A stretch of 64,000 nucleotides of DNA, taken from assembly GCA_029931535.1 (NCBI GenBank), contig JAQPZY010001621.1, forward strand, positions 1,302,001-1,366,000, written 5' to 3'. A program made the position numbers and the translations under genes. Source of the DNA: Margaritifera margaritifera (lineage: Eukaryota > Mollusca > Bivalvia > Unionida > Margaritiferidae). Shown here piece after piece: positions 58,361 to 64,000 of this stretch (positions are counted from its first letter, which is position 1; each line of letters opens with the position of its first letter). The notes beneath the pieces were generated by a model. That model was given only the letters and a program-made list of their open reading frames with translations, did no database searches and was not told the origin of the DNA.

Positions 58361-61300
58361 TTTCTGCCTTGCAAAAGAAATGTGAAAATACGCTCAGGAA
58401 AAGAACATTTCCCGAGTAAATAATGCAAAATAATGGTCATATGCAATTTCCCTTTGTCCAAAACGACTGGAAAATCAATTGCAACAATAGCTCCAGGTTC
58501 GATCTTCCTAATGGAACCCGCTCCGCACGTATCGAGTCAAAATCGAACCCTTTGTGTGTGAATTTGAACGCACATGATCAGTTTTTAGAATCCCTTGTTT
58601 GCATGAACCGATAATGAGGGAAGTATCACCCACTCCTTTCATTTCATTATAATGTAGGTAAACCTGTGTCTATACTGGTCTGAAATTTGTTTTGGAATTT
58701 CAAAAGGTTTAACACGTTAGACGGCATTGTTGTGTCGGTCTTGCACAAAGACCATATGTACTAAATACATACTCCCTCTCGTTCCGGTGTAAGGCCGTGT
58801 CATTCGAAACAACATGCATCATGTTTAAGATAAACACAAATGTATCACTGTTACCAATGCCTCGTAGACTATACACAGTTAAAAGATCTTTATCCCAATC
58901 TTTTCATCGATCTCTGAAAGCTTATTTAATTAGCGTCAACGACACGGAGTAAAATTCACAAGTAACAATTTAATGCGTCTGTAATGGAGATTTTAAAGGT
59001 AGGAAGTCGATATTTATTCATTCTGGCTTTAAAAAAATGTTTCAGTTCGATTACATGACGAGCAAATAACTACTGATACCAACACGATGGAATTGATGTT
59101 TGCATGTGGTGGTCTTTGAGGTAGACTGAATGCTTGAGATAAACAGTGAAAGCCACCAGTCTGGGAAGGGCAATCTATAGTACTCGCTTGTGAGGTGCTT
59201 GAATCGAATTTCAAAACCTGAGAAGCACGAACCTAGCAATTTACCAAATATACGAGAGCTTTACCTCTGTGCCATTCATCCCCCTCCCAATTTATTTCCA
59301 CAAGCGGATAAAGCAGTAAAAGTAATACAATGTAATATTAGACCTGCAATTTGAGTATTAGCAAACATCTTCAACTATTTCACGAAAACACTTTACATTC
59401 ATCGTGTTATTTTGTTACTTTTCCTTTTTTCGTATTGTATGATTCAATGGGACTGAAATTAATTTATCTCAGTGGTCCTAATGACTACCAAAGCAAGTTA
59501 CTAGCACATTTTATAATTAGTTCAGGAGCAAAAGGGGCGAATTAATATCATGAAATGGAGCACAAGCAGCTAATTTCTAACGCACGTGATATATGGATGG
59601 TAATTTGTGTTGTACTTTTTCATATTTTGCGATTCTTCGTGTCTTATAGTATCTTGAAATTATTTATACTACTTTTTATAGATTTATCAGAATCGATGGT
59701 TGTTACCCCCCCCCCCCCCCCGAGTTATAAATTGCTTTGATTTTTACTGAAGGTTTAAAAGAAGAATATTGTGTCCAATTAGCAATTGTGTTGTTTTCTT
59801 TTTCTTTGAATACATACAGGCTATGTACATAAGTAATCCCACACTATTCTCGAAATCAACGAATTCTTTCTTAAAAGTAATATAAACTAATTCGTTCTGT
59901 CCATATTATCAATACCATCTATCAAGATTAAATTGAATCTGGAACAGCAAAATAAACAATATTACCTGTAATCGCTACTGTGGACGGCCAGGTATCCTCG
60001 ATGGAAAGAATTCTTCATACTTTCAATTAAGGAGCAGAGACACCTTTCCCGCGCATTGAGTAGTTACTGTTTGCTGCAGCAAGCTTCCGAGTAGCAACTT
60101 AATACATGGGACCATTTCTGCGACAGCCAACGGGCGGGTGACAGGTAAGCAGAAATCTGCGCGTGCCAATTATCGTGTGGCACCATCCGTTACAGTGTTG
60201 CCAGCCCATCCGACTGCGGGTAGGACCCTGGGGGGTTATTTTAGACTCGTCAAAGTCATGTTGCCGGTAATGCATGTAAGCATTGCTGGGGAAACATCAA
60301 GTTTAAGTTCCATGCTAAAGCTGTTAAAGTGATCAATCGATAGACCACAATAGAAAAACGAAACTGGAATATAAGAGCCTTATGAACCGCATGAAGAGAC
60401 AATTGATGGCTCACGAGAGAGAGAGAGAGAGTTATTATCGACATTTTTAAACTGTCCAAAAATGTATCAAAATTTCCCTACTTAGCAGGCGGAATAAATT
60501 CTCAACTTGGCGGTGTTGAGATTTGTTCTGTATGTAATAGGAACAATGACTCGCACGGATCTGCCCAATGAATGAGAAAATTCTGAAACCAAATATTAAA
60601 CTGATTCTTCTTCTTCTGCATCAAAAGGAAAATCTTTAACATGAATAAGTTAATCGCTGACGCGACGACATCCTTTCAAACAAAATTAGAAGAAAGAATC
60701 TGTTTGCGTCTTTAATACCAATAAAGTCGAATGCTGATGTATCATTTCAGAGTTGTATCATTTTGAATATAAAATGCACAGGTACCACCCCATGCATTGT
60801 GCGATGCTAGGTTGTTAGAATCGTGAGAGGGATTGGATTTTCAAGTTTTTCGGAAGAGGGATCACGAATGCAGACGTAATAGTGAGTTGTACAATAAAAA
60901 CGGATATATATCTTTTTACGTATCAAATTGAACAACTCTAAGAAAGTTATTTGACCCGTTCATCACCTTTCGTATGTTATCTTTGAAAAAAAACTGTGCT
61001 AAATGTAAATTTAACACCACTATTTCTCGTGAAGAAAGTTATCACATAGAATATGCACGTGTTGATGGATTATATAGATATGCCTAACACCTCTCATGCA
61101 TATTCTGTCCTATATTACTTTGCTTTACAATGCAAGCGCTTCACAATTAGCAGTTTTCTTTTAATGTGATGAAAGCGTCGAATCACATTTTGTTTTAGGA
61201 GTGATGTTCGTTTTCATTGGACGACCCACTGTTGATGTTCGTTTTCATTGGACACATGCAGTCGTTATTCCTCTTCTGCATCACCCAAAAGTTCTTAAAA

Positions 61301-61600
61301 CGCTTTTATCGACATAGCATCGCACAATGCACGAGAGATTGGAAATAACAATAAGTGTAACTGAAATAGACGAATGAACTGTTCCACCAGCATCGCTCAA
61401 ATCATGAAAAGATGAACATGCTAGAAAAACTGCTATCGAAAAAACTTCCACAGTTGAAATCAGCCACTATTTAGGTTTGTTTCTTTTTCAATTGTTATCT
61501 CTGGTCTATGTTGGATACCGTTGGATACCGATCAAACAATGAGATAGCCTTTGGTTAAGTTTTGCGTTTCAGTTCATAAAGGCATTGTTAGCCCACAACC
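58360..61600. other. No gene seen
   Basis: Unique DNA with a C run at 59707-59720, (GA)n near 60415-60430 and a short direct repeat GATGTTCGTTTTCATTGGAC at 61202 and 61232. No ORF shows a recognisable domain. Confidence 0.55.
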
Positions 61601-61609
61601 TCATAACAC

Positions 61610-61765
61610 CAGGGCCTGATTAACCCATAGGCTAATAAGGCTATAGCCTTTGGACCTCATATTTTTTAGGCCCTCCTTTAGGCTCTCCATTCCATATTTA
61701 AGTAACATCTGAGCAACCGAACCGCCTATTAGTCTTAGGCACCTCATAACCTTAATCCTGCCCTG
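61610..61765. mobile_element. Short hAT element (156 bp)
   Basis: Begins CAGGGCCTGATTAACCCATA and ends CTTAATCCTGCCCTG. Flanking CATAACAC (61602-61609) and CATACCAC (61766-61773) match at 7 of 8 bases, the size expected for a hAT target duplication. Confidence 0.8.
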
Positions 61766-61774
61766 CATACCACC

Positions 61775-62495
61775 TATAGTATAGTAGGTCACCTTGTCCT
61801 ACGGTTTACATTTCAGTGACTGCGGTTAAGTTTTGTATTGAGGTCAGTTTCCCATACACGTTTGGCTACCGAGTATACCAAAAGTAGGTGGCTGGATATC
61901 ATGTTCTATGAAGACTTTTTTGTTTACAATAATTTTGAAACTGTTTGAACATATAACTGTAACATCATTAGACTGATTCTCTAGCCTTCAGTTCACCTTG
62001 ATAATAACTACGATACAACAGAAAAGTTTGAAAAGACTTGGGAATCTCTCAAAAAGATTAAAGCACTAATTTTTTACACCGTTAAAAATTTCTTGCTGAT
62101 ATCAATAAGGGTCTCGAGCAAAAGGATGTAAATATTATCGTTTGAAAAGTATACCTTCTGAAAAAAAATAATCTCACTTTCTATGTAAGAAAAAACATCC
62201 CAGCAATCTAACTGGTAGAAGATGACGATACAATCTCTGTTGAGGGAGACGCAAACATCATCTAACAACGCACGTAGCATAATTAGCATTCTTGAAGTTA
62301 TGATGACAAGAATGTTTCTGTAGTGGAGAAAGCCTTACTTTTGTACATTTGAAGCAAATTTTGACAATTTTATTTTTGTACAACTCGACCTTGCATGAAG
62401 CATTTTGACTGGTTATCGATGCTTATGTATGGGCAGTTTCACTCTAATAGAAGAAAAACAATTAAATTGCAAAATATAAAGTTAATAAAACAGGA
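61775..62495. other. No gene seen
   Basis: AT-rich unique sequence; nothing recognised. Confidence 0.6.
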
Positions 62496-62497
62496 TG

Positions 62498-62690
62498 ATT
62501 AGTTTTGTTTGGTGTTTTAGGGCACATCAACACACGAAGGTTATTTAGCGCCAAGGCGTTTGGAATAAAGTGCCTTCCTCAAGGGCACACCACGGTAGCC
62601 GACTCAGGCCGCACCATTTGGTCCCAAGTCCGGCATGCTAACCGCTGGGTCACCGCGGCTCAGAGACACCCCCCCCCCCCCATGATGAAG
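62498..62690 (-). mobile_element. SINE, tRNA-related head
   Basis: The reverse strand starts GAGCCGCGGTGACCCAGCGG with TTAGCATG (A-box-like), then GGAAGGCACTTTATTCC. It ends GGCGCTAAATAACCTTCGTG and a CCCTAAAACACCAAACAAAAC-like tail, related to the SINE tail at 11060-11096. A B box was not found. Confidence 0.55.
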
Positions 62691-62699
62691 ATTGAGGGG

Positions 62700-63665
62700 G
62701 CGATGTAGGCTAGGCGAGTAGTTTTGGTTCGCTTGGGTATCTTTTTTCTGCTTGTGGTGGCTATCAAATGCTGCGTCTTGTTTACTGCACCTTGCGATAA
62801 TGGCTGTAAAAAGATATAAACGAAGATTGCAACTGAAATATTTAGTCACATTTATCCATATATTTTGACTATGCTACAATTACCAGCTGTATCAAAAGAG
62901 CAAGAAGGACATCGGTCCCTTACTTTACGAGCAACAGCCACATTTGACAAAATGCTGTTTCTTTTTATTGCCTGAATCGTCCATTTTGGTTAGTTTGACT
63001 TTTTCCATTGCCTATAAGGACATGTAGGTTTAATGGGATACTATAAATACAATCATAGGGAAGATATTACTCGATAGAATAAATCTTCTAATACCAACGA
63101 CCATTTTAATTGGAATTTGTCAGAGTCTGGTGTTGCTAATCTTATCAAAATTGTTGCAAAATGTGCAGGTAAAATGACAGGTATACAAACCAATTTATTT
63201 TAAAACCTTTTCGATATTCACGGATTATAGGTCATCATGTACCCGTCCAATTGAAATGACGTTAAAATACATTTGTCTAATCGGCCAGACCAAAAGAATG
63301 CCCTAGCCTGGGATTCATCTTCAAGATTTGCAGTTTTCGTCAAAGTTTTACTTTTGCTTTATAAATTAGCAGGAAGAATTCACAGCACAAAATCACCGAG
63401 CAAGAAAAGCAATAAGAACTGAAAAATGCATGCAATCATCATCCAATGCGATTCCAACGTCTCAATTCTGTTTTCAGTCCCACAAGATAAAGTTTATGAA
63501 TTAAACACCTCCACCTAAAAGAAACGGACAATAAATGCAGTCTTGTCGAAGTTCGCCTTTCTATTGCAAAGTTCGTGCAGATATGTATCAACCAAGGTTT
63601 GCACATTGGCTTAAGAATTGCAATCGGACCCCTCTTTAGGTTGGGGACAGACGTTTTTGGGACCC
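62700..63665. other. No gene seen
   Basis: AT-rich unique sequence; the opposed ORFs near 63439-63784 have no recognised domain. Confidence 0.55.
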
Positions 63666-63669
63666 TGGT

Positions 63670-63828
63670 CTCATGGATAACACAAAATGGTGCAGTGAGA
63701 AAGGCTTCGTTGCTGTACATAGCTATGGATAACACAAAATGGTGCAGTGAGAAGGGCTTCGTTGCTGTACATAGTTATGGATAACACAAAATGGTGCAGT
63801 GAGAAGGGCTTCGTTGCTGTACATAGCT
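63670..63828. repeat. 52-bp tandem repeat, 3 units
   Basis: The unit is ATGGATAACACAAAATGGTG, CAGTGAGAAGGGCTTCGTTG and CTGTACATAGCT, starting at 63673, 63725 and 63777. Confidence 0.95.
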
Positions 63829-64000
63829 ACTATGAAAAAAGAGAAAAAAGTAACTGACATCTTGGAGATTAGCAAGGAAATGTCTTGATTCTTGAATATC
63901 AAACAGCAGTGGATATTGGCCTCAATCCTTTTGTTGACTCATCTTCAACAAATGTCGCATAGAGAGACGTCGTCTTGTTTCTGTTGTATTTTTCATAGAT

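Noticed and set aside
58207..58461. 84-codon reverse ORF
   Set aside because: Its core is a (TA)n microsatellite read as alternating Tyr and Ile.

Overview
The window is eukaryotic genomic DNA, most likely from a marine invertebrate and plausibly a mollusc. The reasons are a spliced ribosomal protein gene with long introns, tRNA-derived SINEs ending in an AAACCAAACC-type tail, hAT and LINE remnants, many mini- and microsatellites, and decayed Maverick/Polinton (adintovirus-like) virus-type transposons. The species cannot be read from the sequence. Nothing suggests a bacterium or a CRISPR locus.

Positions 1-5800 hold a co-directional, compact (+)-strand block of Maverick/adintovirus-type genes: an unidentified 5'-truncated ORF, a chromodomain DDE integrase, a two-TM protein, a minor capsid (penton-like) protein, a core/pX-like basic protein, a double jelly-roll major capsid protein, a Cys/His protein and an adenain-like protease. 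Genes abut or overlap by a few bases. The integrase and penton genes are frameshifted, and the core and major capsid genes carry in-frame stops, so the copy is defective as assembled. An AT-rich satellite (5800-6780) follows, then a terminal-type repeat (6790-7620).

A diverged inverted copy of that terminal repeat lies about 30 kb away (37480-38530). Both copies have virus-type coding debris on each side: a PolB C-terminus at 7660-8010 (-), a membrane protein at 9590-10250 (-), a three-gene integrase cassette at 35525-37005 (-) and an unidentified coding remnant at 38880-39960 (-). The inverted copies bracket the only clear host gene, RPS20 (uS10). Two coding exons are seen (29700-29793 and 35047-35303) with a poly(A) signal; the exon carrying the start codon was not found. 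The RPS20 exon 2 acceptor and the first 27 coding bases are present in triplicate.

The rest is repeat-dominated. It includes hAT elements with recognisable 8-bp target duplications (13059, 14012, 18341, 61610), a decayed 3.3-kb inverted-repeat transposon with a hAT nested in one arm (15777-19130), a second larger hAT (25656-27982), foldback elements, a 221-bp double-hairpin MITE in three copies (one inside a LINE), two decayed LINEs (42800-44088, 55600-57010), SINEs, and a 2.7-kb 40-bp satellite with higher-order duplication (21050-23725). From about 44 kb to the right end no confident host gene was found; one possible exon (47739-47940, -) is flagged.
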